Made by a program: the position numbers and the translations under genes
Source: Methylobacterium sp. WSM2598
GTDB lineage: Bacteria; Pseudomonadota; Alphaproteobacteria; Rhizobiales; Beijerinckiaceae
Reading direction: 5' to 3'
Length of the DNA stretch: 64,000 bases
Assembly: GCF_000379105.1 (NCBI RefSeq)
Contig: NZ_KB900609.1
Coordinates: 4,431,031-4,495,030 of the forward strand
The notes under the pieces: model-generated
Seen by the model: the letters and a program-made list of their open reading frames with translations, nothing else
Databases searched by the model: none
What the model was told of the DNA's origin: nothing
In this document: positions 7,881-16,659 of the stretch, in pieces
Layout of the letters: each line of letters begins with the position of its first letter
Position numbering within the stretch: the stretch's first letter is position 1

Positions 7881-8147
7881 CTATTTCGGCCTTGCCATCA
7901 GGATCGCGGTACAAAGAAGTATTTCACGAACTAGCGGAGAGACATCGCTCCTAGCTAAGACTTGCTTAGTATGAAAATCTGCCTCGACCGCTGCAGTGAC
8001 GTCGATATAGATCCCGTCTGAAATCTCCCAGAGGCCAGATGTCGGGCCCGTGAGGTAGCTGTCAGCCAGCGCGTGAAGCTCCTCCCGCGTCACGATTTCA
8101 AGCCTGCACAGATCACCGATGGTCAGTCGCTCACAAGTGGCAATCAT
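7881..8147 (-). CDS. Small hypothetical protein
   Basis: An 88-residue protein (MIATCERLTIGDLCRLEIVT...) in a patch of lower GC than its surroundings. A GAGG element lies about five bases before the ATG. Its helical N half and compact C half have no recognised motif. It lies 17 bp upstream of the 7651-7863 gene and may be co-transcribed. Confidence 0.55.
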   Translation of the reverse strand: MIATCERLTIGDLCRLEIVTREELHALADSYLTGPTSGLWEISDGIYIDVTAAVEADFHTKQVLARSDVSPLVREILLCTAILMARPK

Positions 8148-8746
8148 GGGACCTCGCACAATCGTGCCGACCAGAGCAGCGGGCTAGGCGGCCTTCGTCT
8201 CACACCCGGCCCGCTGGTGGCGGTAACGACCTCTGGCGTCGATCAGAGGGGTGCGCCACGGCTTTAATGTGCCGCTGTGCCCATAACCCGTCGCTTACCC
8301 AGATTATCTGTCCTCACGGAATGCCAAGACTTTCTGGTCCTACTGCCACGGACCTTGCACGCCTGATAGCAACAACCTGCTCGAAGCTCGTGGGCCGCAC
8401 CGACTGCTGTTGCCCTGCCGTTCTCGGCAGCCTTTACGACGGTTCCGCTCGCCACTCCGCTTCATGCACCGACCCCTCGGCGCAGCCGCTCTAGAGGTTC
8501 GGGCGCGTTGCAGGGCCGTAGACGGGCGCGGCGGGGCGGACGGCGTACGGGACCGACGGGCGGGCGGATGAGCTCCACGGACCGCCCGAGCGCGGGCGTT
8601 GGCTTTGGCAAAGAGCACCCCATACTCGCTCGGCCGGTTGCCCTCGCCGGCGGCCGGCTGGGAGCGGCCGGCATCGCCTCAGGGCCCGTGTTCCGGTCGG
8701 TGTCGCGGTCGAGGAAGGTACAAGGCACCCGAAGCGGCCGGACGGC
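8148..8746. other. Gene-free stretch, including a GC-rich dispersed segment
   Basis: No supported gene is seen. The portion 8500-8590 resembles 10330-10410 at perhaps 65-70% by eye (shared AGACGGGCGCGGC and flanks), suggesting an old dispersed repeat. Frames across it are Pro/Arg/Ala-rich, as expected of non-coding GC-rich DNA. Confidence 0.45.
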
Positions 8747-8992
8747 TCACCCCGACACCGCGGACACGAGCACCTCAAGAGCTGCTTCGAAGGTAGCTTC
8801 TGCCTCGCCAGTCACCTCGAAAGCCTTGCCGGTCCAGCACTCGACCGTGAAGCACTCGCGGGTGAGTTCCCCCGGCACGGTGAACTGCCAGCGCCGCACG
8901 CGTCCGATCAGCACCCCCTCGCGGTAGACCCGCTTGTCGCGCGCGACCGGGTCGCCCTCGTAGTGCCAGTGATCATCGACCCGGATCTGCAT
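8747..8992 (-). CDS. Small hypothetical protein
   Basis: An 81-residue protein with an alternating beta pattern (MQIRVDDHWHYEG, GVLIGRVRRWQFTV, CFTVECWTGKAFEV) ending in a helix. The composition is convincingly protein-like. No strong ribosome site is visible. It may be a small beta-sheet domain protein; no family is recognised. Confidence 0.55.
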   Translation of the reverse strand: MQIRVDDHWHYEGDPVARDKRVYREGVLIGRVRRWQFTVPGELTRECFTVECWTGKAFEVTGEAEATFEAALEVLVSAVSG

Positions 8993-9134
8993 GACCGACG
9001 ACGCTCCGAACGGGACAGCTATTCTGGCTCGACCGCCCCAGGGCGCAACGCGGGGAATTCGTTCGACGCGGTGAAAGGCCCAGGGCGCTTGGATCTGCCA
9101 GCAGGTCCGGGGCAGGGCGGCCTTCTCTCGCTAA

Positions 9135-9866
9135 TTAGCCCACAAGCATCGCGCCGGAAATCAGAAGAAGCGACAAAGAAGTTTTTCTTGCCTTATTTTC
9201 ACTAATTCTTTTGAATAGAGATATACCCACAACTGCACCGGCCGCCGCCGCTGGAGCTCCCTCGACCGCAAATTTCATCAACTCGTGAGAAAATTTACCC
9301 CCCACAAAATACATTATCAAAGCGGCGATCTGCATGAATATAATAAACGGTTGCGTCAAAGCTCTTCTTTTTTCTTTAGAAAAGCCCTGCATATCGCACC
9401 AAATGGTCGGCAGTGCTCCCGGCATCGCAGTTATAGCACCAACAAATCCGCCCAGTAATCCGACGTATGTCGCCATAGATCTGTGGCTTAGCCACCGATA
9501 GCTAAGCGACGATGGTTTACACAGCATATAAGCGCTATACGCGGATACGAAAACGCCGAATATAATACGGAACAGATGCTGATCAAGGGCAGAGTAGGCA
9601 ACATACCCTATCGGCAAACCAAAACACCCACCGGATATCAAACCCACACTCGCTCTCATGTCGAAATCTAATCTCAGCTTAAAGTAGCTTACCGCCTGCG
9701 AAAACAACGGGCAAAACATCATCAAAGGAACTGCGACACTAGATGGATATAAATGAAGCAGAATGACACCCGCTATCGCTGAAAAGGCAAATCCGGTCAG
9801 GCCCGATACTACCCCGCCGCAGAACAGCGCGCAAAGGATAGGAAGGTCGATTCCACTCAGAATCAC
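9135..9866 (-). CDS. TauE/SafE-family membrane permease
   Basis: A 243-residue protein with about seven membrane helices. The N-terminal repeat (FCGGVVSGLTGFAFSAIAG) and a matching second half (GGFVGAITAMPGALPTIW) are typical of the TauE/SafE (DUF81) sulfite or organosulfonate exporter family, in which two similar four-helix halves carry a glycine-rich loop. AT content is clearly higher than in the surroundings and codon use differs, indicating recent transfer. No partner gene is adjacent, so the substrate is unknown. Confidence 0.82.
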   Translation of the reverse strand: MILSGIDLPILCALFCGGVVSGLTGFAFSAIAGVILLHLYPSSVAVPLMMFCPLFSQAVSYFKLRLDFDMRASVGLISGGCFGLPIGYVAYSALDQHLFRIIFGVFVSAYSAYMLCKPSSLSYRWLSHRSMATYVGLLGGFVGAITAMPGALPTIWCDMQGFSKEKRRALTQPFIIFMQIAALIMYFVGGKFSHELMKFAVEGAPAAAAGAVVGISLFKRISENKARKTSLSLLLISGAMLVG

Positions 9867-10111
9867 TCTATTAGACCCGTGTATATACCGATCAGTCGTG
9901 CGTACCTTCGATAGATGAGCTTGGCATCATCCAAATGATGTACCGATTAGACCGGTTTTCCTGTGTAGCTTTGTGGTCACACAAGGTGCACATAGATGCT
10001 AGATGTTCTTATCCGTCGACGCACGGGTGTGATCGGCCGCACGGGACAGCCATTAACGAAGTCTTACCTGACTCGAGGCAGGCTGTCTGTTTCTCCCATG
10101 AGGGGAGCCGC

Positions 10112-10303
10112 ATGGCGCAAATCCGCATCCTCGACCCGCTGAGCGGTCGCGTGGTCTTGGTTGATCTCCCGCTGCCCGCTGCTACGCGTCCAGCTCCACG
10201 TCCCGCCGAAGCCGTTCGAGAGCCGCGTCCGGGCCCGGTACAGGGCGCGACGGCGCCGGAGAAGCCGCAGACGGTGCTGCCGACCGCCGTCCCGGCAGCT
10301 TGA
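10112..10303 (+). CDS. Small Pro-rich hypothetical protein
   Basis: A 63-residue frame starting MAQIRILDPLSGRVVLVDLP with a GGGGAG ribosome site before ATG 10112. The first 22 residues form a plausible beta hairpin and the remainder is Pro/Ala/Arg-rich and likely disordered. Function unknown. Confidence 0.45.
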   Translation: MAQIRILDPLSGRVVLVDLPLPAATRPAPRPAEAVREPRPGPVQGATAPEKPQTVLPTAVPAA

Positions 10304-10709
10304 AGGGGCCCCAGAGTCGGATCGAGGGGCGACAGCGGGTGCGGCCGATTTGGAGGGCTATAGACGGGCGCGGCAGTGCAGACGGAGGGGATACACGGCC
10401 GGCGAGGGGCAGAATGGGCGCCACGGGCCGCCTGAGGCACCCTGTTGGGCTTCGCGAACGCGTGCCGTACTCGGGCCTGAACCGGAAAGCCCCCGGCCGG
10501 CGGTGTAGGTTCTGCTCGTGTGCTGGGAGCGGTTGGCCGGGAAGAGCTCCTCCCGCTCCAGGAAGCCAACCTGGCCCGGACATTACGCGCTCCGTCCCAC
10601 CGTGGGGCTGAGATACCCACAGATCTTCGACCGGAATGAGCACCTAGGGGAGACTTGATCCCGTCTCAGAAGTTATCTTGACTACCCGCAAGCCGGAGGA
10701 AACACCTTC
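10304..10709. other. Gene-free GC-rich stretch
   Basis: No supported gene is seen. It contains the second member of the dispersed segment that resembles 8500-8590. The last 30 bases carry the ribosome site of the gene at 10710. Confidence 0.4.
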
Positions 10710-11645
10710 ATGGATCAGCCGCACAACGCCGGCAGTGCACCTCCTCAGTCCGAAGAGCCTGTTTCTGGCAACGAGCCCGCTGAGACGTCCGACAAGTCTC
10801 AGCCCGTCATCCGGACTACCCCGGAGCGGGACGAACTCGCCGCCTCGATGCAGGGCTACTTCGGACGGCGCAGGCGGGTCCAAGCCCGGGTGCGCGACGG
10901 CGTCGTGGAGCCGCAGACCGACATCGGGATCCTGTTCGCGGCCCAGACCGCCGACGCCTTCGGCACCACCTCGCCCACCTTCGCGACCCGCTGCATGAAC
11001 CAGCTCGTCGGCGTCCTGAAGCGGGAAGATGGCACGGCCGAGCAGGCCCTCAACGCCGGCCTCGCGGTCGTGTCCGGGGTCGACCCCGAGAACGAGACGG
11101 AGGCGATGTTGGCCGTGCAGATGGCCGGCACCCACGATGCCGCCATGTCGATGCTCGCACGGGCGGCGCAGAGCACGAACCCCCGGGTGATGGAGGCGTG
11201 CGGCAACCTCGCCGTGAAGCTCCTGCGGACCTACACCGCCCAGATGGAGACGCTGTCCAAGCTGCGGCGCGGCGGGGAGCAGATGGTGCGGGTCGAGCAC
11301 GTGCACGTCTATCCCGGCGGCCAAGCCATCGTCGGCGCCGTCGCCGCCCCGGGGGTGGGGGGTCTCTCGAAAATGGACGTCAAGCTCATGCACTCGCTGG
11401 ACCGGCAGCCCTCGCCCTTTCGGATGGCGCCCCGATGCTGCGCGAGGACCCGCCGTGGGACGGAGTGCCAGTCGCCCGCTGTGAGGGGGAAGCGGCGGTG
11501 CCGGATCCACGGCGGCGCGGCCAGAAGCGGCGCCCCGCGAGGTGAGCGGAACGGCCGCTACGTCCATGGCCTTCGCACGGCCGAGATGAAGGAGCTCAGG
11601 GCACGGCTGCGGGATGCGCGAGCCGTCCTGGCGATGTTCGATTGA
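10710..11645 (+). CDS. Hypothetical protein with C-terminal HGG basic domain (likely fusion)
   Basis: A 311-residue protein. Residues 1-215 form a helical domain of a kind common in alphaproteobacterial accessory regions (LLRTYTAQMETLSKLRRGG, VEHVHVYPGGQAIVGAV). Residues about 230-290 are a separate Cys/His-rich basic module (CQSPAVRGKRRCRIHGG, SGAPRGERNGRYVHG). As I remember relatives, these are two overlapping genes in different frames; here they are in one frame, joined at a G-rich run near 11350. In the -1 frame the usual C-terminus of the first gene (SLENGRQAHA) is still readable. GGAGGA precedes ATG 10710. Function unknown. Confidence 0.65.
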   Translation: MDQPHNAGSAPPQSEEPVSGNEPAETSDKSQPVIRTTPERDELAASMQGYFGRRRRVQARVRDGVVEPQTDIGILFAAQTADAFGTTSPTFATRCMNQLVGVLKREDGTAEQALNAGLAVVSGVDPENETEAMLAVQMAGTHDAAMSMLARAAQSTNPRVMEACGNLAVKLLRTYTAQMETLSKLRRGGEQMVRVEHVHVYPGGQAIVGAVAAPGVGGLSKMDVKLMHSLDRQPSPFRMAPRCCARTRRGTECQSPAVRGKRRCRIHGGAARSGAPRGERNGRYVHGLRTAEMKELRARLRDARAVLAMFD

Positions 11646-11721
11646 GGAGTCGGAGCGGGCTTGGCGCCGTTGCAGCGTGACATGGCATCAACCGTGACTG
11701 CACCGGCCGGTGCTGGTCGCA

Positions 11722-12132
11722 CTACGGGATCCACCTTCCAGCGTCCGGGTACGCCTGGCGGGCCAGGGTCGCCATATCCTTCAGCGCCTGGATATTCGCG
11801 AAAAGTGCGTTCTTGTCGCCGAGCAGTTTCGTGAAGAGAACGCGGGTTCCCTCAATCCGACTGAGATCACTTTGAAGTGCAGAGCACGCACGACCGCTCC
11901 CCTTACTAATAACATCTGCAAAATATACTGTTGTTAGAATGTGTCCGCTTATGCCGCATATCTCGAAAAAATACAGCAGCGGATTTTTGCCGCTTCTCAT
12001 AAGATCACAGAATATACTAACAACCGATCTGCGCGCCTCCCGGCAAGCCGTGCCGAGATCTGGAAAATCAAGCCCGATCTGATCGATGTCACGACCATCC
12101 TGAGAAATTATGTTGAAAAAGAAGGTTGGCAC
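11722..12132 (-). CDS. DUF6894-type small protein
   Basis: A 136-residue protein whose start PTFFFNIISQDGRDIDQIG and following LDFPDLGTACREARR match the DUF6894 pattern (xYFFxxxDG...D..G.ELPDL..A..EA). GTG at 12132 is chosen as start because family members begin exactly there; an in-frame ATG at 12237 adds 35 atypical residues. Many Methylobacterium genomes carry numerous copies. Function unknown. Lower GC than its neighbours. Confidence 0.72.
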   Translation of the reverse strand: MPTFFFNIISQDGRDIDQIGLDFPDLGTACREARRSVVSIFCDLMRSGKNPLLYFFEICGISGHILTTVYFADVISKGSGRACSALQSDLSRIEGTRVLFTKLLGDKNALFANIQALKDMATLARQAYPDAGRWIP

Positions 12133-12604
12133 GTGGCGTCCCCACTTCACGCGATCGTGAGGAACGACGCGCGTCCGATCTGGATGCATGCTCGACATCT
12201 GCAAAGCTTTGGCCTTTTGGGGCAAAGAAGGCCGCACGGGATGTAGCGGCCGGGATGGCGGTGGCGTTCATCGTCGCTCCCCCCGGCAGGCCGGCGAGGC
12301 CGGCCCATGCTTCTGCGAGGACGGCCGCGCCGTGTCGGCCTTGCTGGGGTCGAGAGTGCAGATCCCGTCGAGGATCGCAGTTGCAGGCTTCAGGACCGCC
12401 CGCTTGGGCGAGGGGTTGGCCCTGGCGGCGAATAGCAGCCTCGTAGGCGGCGTTAGCGGGTCCAGAGGTAGGGAAGGACTCGGCAGCATCCCGAAGGGCG
12501 CTGGCGCCCCCCTAAAGGCCGGGACGGGATCGTGGGACGGTAAGCCCGGCAAGGGCCTAACCTTCCGCCGGGCGTTCGTGCGTCTGGACGCTGCGGCCGG
12601 GCCG
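12133..12604. other. Gene-free stretch
   Basis: No gene with credible composition or ribosome site is seen. The sequence is GC-rich, with short overlapping open frames on both strands. Confidence 0.4.
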
Positions 12605-12813
12605 TCAGGCCGGATCCCAGTTCGGCTGATCAGCGGACAGGGAAGTCGAGAAGTCCGCCAGCCGCATCGGCTCGCCGCCCGGCGGGGTGATAAAAACCTC
12701 GCCACACCCTCACGCTCCAGGACGCGCCCGCTCTCAACCGCCGCTTCCGCGGTTTCGCGTCGAACCGAGAGCCGGCCGGTCGGGGTCTGGATCGTGACCG
12801 TGAACGTGCTCAT
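12605..12813 (-). pseudogene. Small conserved protein broken by a 1-base frameshift
   Basis: From ATG 12813 the frame reads MSTFTVTIQTPTGRLSVRRE and on to VLEREG. It then leaves its natural path; a shift of one base resumes with CGEVFITPPGGEPMRLADF and ends at a TGA at 12605-12607. The whole span is 209 bases, one short of 70 codons, consistent with a single-base deletion near 12700. The restored 69-residue protein would be a compact beta protein. A sequencing error cannot be excluded. Confidence 0.6.
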
Positions 12814-13208
12814 CGAACCTCGGACGCAGAAGGGCTGTCGTGACGGCATAAACGGCGGATCGAGCGTCCGTCCCGCGCGACCTGAGGGGGGCGTGCGACG
12901 GCCGGGCTGACAGGTCAGGATCAGCCCGGCCGCGCCTTCGCCCACACCGATACGCAACGCGGGTGAGCGGTCTCAGATTTCGGAGGCGGCGACCCGACAG
13001 ACTCTGCGAACGGGTTATTGTCGGGCCGCCGCTATGGCCGAGCAGGATGGGGGCATCGGCTCGGCTACGGTCAGCCTGCCGCAGGATGGTTGACGAAGTG
13101 CTGCCGACGGGGCCACTCGGAGACGAGTGCTCGCAGAGCCTGCAGGCGGGCCAGCCCCGGCGTTGCCGTACCCGCTGCCCATCGACCCCTGCCGTGTGAA
13201 ATCGGACC
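12814..13208. other. Gene-free stretch with dispersed hairpin repeat
   Basis: No gene is supported. Bases 12981-13037 hold copy 1 of the CTCTGCGAACGGGTT repeat that also ends the recombinase-tail genes at 13440 and 31773. Confidence 0.45.
12981..13037 (+). repeat. CTCTGCGAACGGGTT hairpin repeat, copy 1
   Basis: Shares the core ACTCTGCGAACGGGTT and flanking GGCGACCCG/CGGGCCGCC arms with 13440-13496 and 31773-31829. The flanking arms are partly complementary, so the RNA or single strand could fold back. Confidence 0.6.
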
Positions 13209-13472
13209 ATGCCGCTCACCGACGACGACCGTGCTGCTGGCAGGGCGACCCGGACCGCCAAGGCCAATGCCCGCGCCGCTCAGGTAAGCGCCGTCATCGC
13301 TGAGATCCGTGCGTCCGGCATCACATCGGCCGGCGGCATCGCCCGCGCTTTAACCGAACGCGGCATCCCGAAGGCCCGTGGCTCAACAGTATGGAGGACA
13401 TCCGATGTCCAGCGGATCCTCGCGCGACTAGATGTTGAGGTGGGCGACCCGGCAACTCTGCGAACGGGTTGA
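13209..13472 (+). pseudogene. Serine-recombinase C-terminal tail remnant
   Basis: Eighty-seven codons resemble the helix-turn-helix tail of resolvase/invertase-type recombinases (ASGITSAGGIARALTERGIP, ARGSTVWRTSDVQRIL). The catalytic domain with its serine is absent upstream. It could be translated from ATG 13209 as a small DNA-binding protein, but a decayed recombinase is more likely. A shorter, more degraded relative lies at 31690-31810. Confidence 0.6.
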
Positions 13473-13496
13473 GGCCGGGCCGCCGCAGCCATTCGG
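13440..13496 (+). repeat. CTCTGCGAACGGGTT hairpin repeat, copy 2
   Basis: It overlaps the last codons and stop (TGA 13470-13472) of the recombinase-tail frame. The core is ACTCTGCGAACGGGTT, followed by GGCCGGGCCGCC. Confidence 0.6.
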
Positions 13497-13809
13497 CTCT
13501 CGCCGTGGCCTGGTACTATCAATAGTGACGACTACGAGCAGGAGCAACTCGACCGCGCCGTCGAGAGAGATCCAGCATCTGGGATGGTGCCGGTACTGCT
13601 CATAGGGGCTCCTCTCGCCAGCCGGGAACGGTGGCCGCCTGCATGGAGAACGACCCGGCGGTTTCGACGAACCGGACTCGGTGAGACCCTCGGCTTGGTA
13701 GCCGAGGAACAGCAGCCTTCTCAGGTAGCGGCTGAGTTGCTCCGGTGGCACCGCGATTGCGCAACGGTGAGGAGGCCGACGCCCCTGTCTCGAAACGAGG
13801 TAGAAACAC

Positions 13810-14121
13810 ATGCAAGAGCGCCGAAATGCTCCGCGCGATCGGACCTTCCTGTGGGGGAGTATCGCCTTCAACGATCTTACCTTCGACTGCCTGATCCCGA
13901 ACAGGTCTCGCGATGGTGCAAAGCTGATCGTGAATGAGACGGTCTTTCTCCCGCGCGAGTTCGATCTGACGTTCAAGCGAGAGAAGCGGACGCGGCGCGT
14001 CCGCCTGACATGGCGACGGCGCGACGAGGCCGGGGTGGCTTTCACGGCGCCCGCGCGCGAACCGCGCATCATCGCCGTCGACGCAAACGGCTACATCGTT
14101 CCGTCTGCAGCCATCGACTGA
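13810..14121 (+). CDS. PilZ-domain protein
   Basis: A 103-residue single-domain PilZ protein. The c-di-GMP-binding arginine motif lies in ERRNAPRDRTFLW (RxxxR) and the second motif appears as NRSRDGAKL, matching (D/N)xSxxG. Length fits a stand-alone receptor that would relay c-di-GMP levels to a motility or surface target. GAGG lies eight bases before the ATG. The gene occupies the segment missing from the second copy of this module at 31.9 kb. Confidence 0.82.
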   Translation: MQERRNAPRDRTFLWGSIAFNDLTFDCLIPNRSRDGAKLIVNETVFLPREFDLTFKREKRTRRVRLTWRRRDEAGVAFTAPAREPRIIAVDANGYIVPSAAID

Positions 14122-14325
14122 CAGGTCCGTCATGCAGCGTTTCCACCGCGAGCCGCGGCCTCAAGCTCGGCGAGTTCGATGGCCCGCAGGACGGCCGGCG
14201 CTGCGGGTTCGCATGCTGAAGCGTCACGAGCGGAGCAATAATCGACGCAATCGCGCTGTAACGGCTCAGCTTTAGAGGTCCGCGTCATGAACGGTCGTCG
14301 ACGACCGCGAAAGGGGGATCTGCTC

Positions 14326-14499
14326 ATGCTGGACGTCATCAGGATCATCGCGGCGGCTGCCGTTCTCGTCGTCTGGAGCCACGTTGCCCCCGCTCTCGCC
14401 ACGACCCATACCGCTGCCCCGCGGACCGAGCCAGCAACTGACGTGCCGTTCGCGGCGGAGATGACCTGCCCCCTACGGGCGTGGCCGTACATCGGCTGA
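14326..14499 (+). CDS. Small secreted peptide, paralogue 1
   Basis: Fifty-seven residues: a hydrophobic signal segment (MLDVIRIIAAAAVLVVWSH) with probable cleavage near residue 25, then a short mature part ending in MTCPLRAWPYIG. AAGGGGG lies before ATG 14326. A near-identical protein is encoded at 32065-32238; the signal and C-terminus are conserved while the mid-region varies. The single Cys and WPYI tail recall other tiny exported rhizobial proteins of unknown role. Confidence 0.68.
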   Translation: MLDVIRIIAAAAVLVVWSHVAPALATTHTAAPRTEPATDVPFAAEMTCPLRAWPYIG

Positions 14500-14565
14500 G
14501 CGGCCCTGCTCTCGAAGGGCGACGGCTATGCTCGCTCTCACCGTTCTGGCCGGCGTCGCTCCTAT

Positions 14566-15051
14566 TCATATTCGGCGCAACACCTCACGCATGAACGCTA
14601 AATTCACGCCTGGAGGTTTGTCAGCATTACTAGCTAATTCAGATGATAAAGTTTCTAAGCCACGATTTACAAATGCTTGTCGCTCTGCGGACGCATTCTG
14701 CAACTCAGAACTCGCGTATCTAAGAAGAAACTCAAGTATAAGCTCCTTGTCTAGTTTAAGTTCTACTAAGCGCTTCGCGTCTAGCTCAGAATTTCTTATA
14801 ATTTTTTCAATCGACCACGCGGCTGCTCTGGCAGATCCATAATTATCAGTATGTTCGTCTTTTATAAAGTAAATCTGATCACATACTTTATTTGCTATAT
14901 CAACAATGCTTATAGCCTCCTCGTGAACTAATTTTCCAATTAGAGTTCCTGCTGGTAATTTTATGAGCTTCTTGGATATGCTGGAAATTGGAAACAGATC
15001 CAGCAATACATCTAATATCTGCTCAGCAAGTTTTTTTCTTTCTTCTTTCAT
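14566..15051 (-). CDS. AT-rich helical protein, possibly truncated
   Basis: A 161-residue, almost entirely alpha-helical protein (MKEERKKLAEQILDVLLDLF, SSISKKLIKLPAGTLIGKLV). Its AT content is far above the rest of the window, marking recent transfer. It has no catalytic motif, and its stop lies only ~55 bases from the island-end module. It could be the N-terminal part of a larger gene cut at the module boundary, or a complete small protein. Such orphans near integrases are sometimes phage-related or defence-related, but nothing here proves that. Confidence 0.6.
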   Translation of the reverse strand: MKEERKKLAEQILDVLLDLFPISSISKKLIKLPAGTLIGKLVHEEAISIVDIANKVCDQIYFIKDEHTDNYGSARAAAWSIEKIIRNSELDAKRLVELKLDKELILEFLLRYASSELQNASAERQAFVNRGLETLSSELASNADKPPGVNLAFMREVLRRI

Positions 15052-15290
15052 GGCACCCCTCCAATTCCAACATTCTGCCCAAGGTTAAACATGTTGTTGA
15101 ATATGCAAAATCGTTGATCGGTGAGTGCGGGGCAAGTGGTGGCTCAGGCTCGCATAAAATACCGTCTCTTCGGCCGTCGAGTCGCACAGTGAAGCGCTGT
15201 CTGCCCCGGGAAGCTCCCCCGGAAGGAGGCCGCCACGGCGGCGAGGACAGTCGCGCGGCGGCGTCGGCTTGATCTTCGTAGCTTCATGAT

Positions 15291-15747
15291 TCAGCCATGT
15301 CCGTCTCCTCGAGAGCCGAGCCGCTGCCGGTCGACGCCCCAGGCTCGGTGACTGAGCCCGATCCACGCGTTCGGGGTGCCGCGGATGCGGGCGACGGGGA
15401 AGCCGAGCGCCAGGGCGGCCGCGATGAACATGCCGTTCCCGACGTAGCCGCCCAATACGCGCTCGACCTCGTGCTTCCACTCGTAGCTGCTGCGATGGCG
15501 CGAGGGCCGGGCGAGGCAATAGCTGCACAGGTAGCTCAAGAAGTGGGCCGAGCGGACGAACGCGTCGACGTGGCAGGACACTGTCATCGCCTCCCGCTCG
15601 CGCGCCAGCTTCTCCTGCGGCCAGCGCCCCGCCTGACGACGTCGACGACATCAATGGGGCCCTGTTCGGGTCGCGCCAGGGCGCGTCGGGATGTAGGGGC
15701 AAGACGGGCGTTGCGAGAATGCGGGCGCGCAGGTCGAGCGGCGTCAT
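15291..15747 (-). pseudogene. Hypothetical island gene with multiple frameshifts
   Basis: From ATG 15747 the frame reads MTPLDLRARILATPVLPLHP. Homology-like continuity then jumps frames near 15655-15600 (IDVVDVVRR, ALAA, EKLAREREAM) before settling into MTVSCHVDAFVRSAHFLSYL and GNGMFIAAALALGFPVARIR, ending at 15291. At least two indels are needed, so the full protein of ~150 residues is not made, although the last 98 codons could be translated alone. Function unknown. Confidence 0.5.
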
Positions 15748-15840
15748 GGCAGGGGCTCCGTGAGAGGTGCGACGGTCATTCGGCCGCCTCAGGCGCGCGG
15801 GAGGGGCGCCCTGCCGCCTGTCGGGCGTGGGCGGGCACGA

Positions 15841-16659
15841 TCACTGTCCGAAGCTCCAGATCGGCACGCCGCGCGGCCGATGCGGGTTGCGGCGATAGAT
15901 CAAATGCCCGAAGCGGACCTCCGTCGCCGTGAGCTCGACAGCCCGACCTCCCGTCGTGAGCACGAGGCCGCCACAGTGGTCGGCGCGGATGATGCCGACA
16001 CGGGGGTGCACGCCGAACAATTCGGGCGTGGTCCAGCCCAGTTCTTCGGCCTGCTCGCCGAACCTGTCGAGGAAGTCGGCAGCACGGTCATAGGCCCGTG
16101 GCCAGTCACCGAGCCCGTAGTCTTGGCAGGGGTCAGGCTTGCGATGAGCAAATCCAATCTGGCTGTCGCCGCGCTCATAGCCCGGACAGGGCGCGTGGTC
16201 GGGGCTGAGGAGGGCGAAGCCCGCCCGCCAGAGCGCGAGCCCGTCACCAGCTGGCAGAAAACCTCCCGGCCTGACCTCGGCCCAGGCCAGCGCCTCCCTT
16301 TGGGAGAGATCGCCATTGTAATCCGCGATAACGGCGGCCGCCTTGGACGTCGCAAGCCAGTCAGCAGGGGCGGTCGGCTCGCCTCTCCCTGCCTGCAGCA
16401 CCCCCGCCACACGCGTCGCCACACCCGACGAGGTGTGGCGCCAGTCTCCACTTTCAGAAGTCTGGGTGTGGCAAGGTGTGGCTGGTGTGGCACGTTGATA
16501 TGTAAGGGTTTTTCGCCCTGGCCGACCGTGTGGCGTAAGGTGTGGCGCGGTGTTGCCGGCCAGGGTGGCGGCGCCCGCCACACCTGCCACACCTGATTTA
16601 GCGCTTGAGAGGGAAGCGCCGATTTCGCCCAGCAGGTCGAGGAGGTCAGCGCCCATCAT
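15841..16659 (-). CDS. Hypothetical protein of the integrated element
   Basis: A 272-residue protein whose first ~80 residues are low-complexity Ala/Thr/Gly. The C-terminal two thirds are globular (DWLATSKAAAVIADYNGDLS, AADFLDRFGEQAEELGW, PELFGVHP). Such proteins commonly follow the replication gene of alphaproteobacterial islands. GGGAGG precedes a tandem ATGATG; the second ATG (16656) is also possible. It overlaps the end of the upstream replication gene by 14 bases, so the two are probably coupled. Confidence 0.65.
   Translation of the reverse strand: MMGADLLDLLGEIGASLSSAKSGVAGVAGAATLAGNTAPHLTPHGRPGRKTLTYQRATPATPCHTQTSESGDWRHTSSGVATRVAGVLQAGRGEPTAPADWLATSKAAAVIADYNGDLSQREALAWAEVRPGGFLPAGDGLALWRAGFALLSPDHAPCPGYERGDSQIGFAHRKPDPCQDYGLGDWPRAYDRAADFLDRFGEQAEELGWTTPELFGVHPRVGIIRADHCGGLVLTTGGRAVELTATEVRFGHLIYRRNPHRPRGVPIWSFGQ

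Larger units (their letters stand above)
13350..14510 (+). repeat. Island-end module, copy 1 (with PilZ insert)
   Basis: Two blocks, 13350-13555 and about 14180-14510, match 31680-31905 and 31910-32245 in order and orientation, at roughly 80-85% by eye. Copy 2 lacks the intervening ~620 bases carrying the PilZ gene. The module comprises the recombinase tail, a hairpin repeat, a linker and a small secreted-peptide gene. Confidence 0.75.

Noticed and set aside
8508..8927. Plus-strand 139-codon frame
   Set aside because: Arg/Gly/Ser-rich, antisense to the better-supported small gene at 8747-8992, and no start signal.
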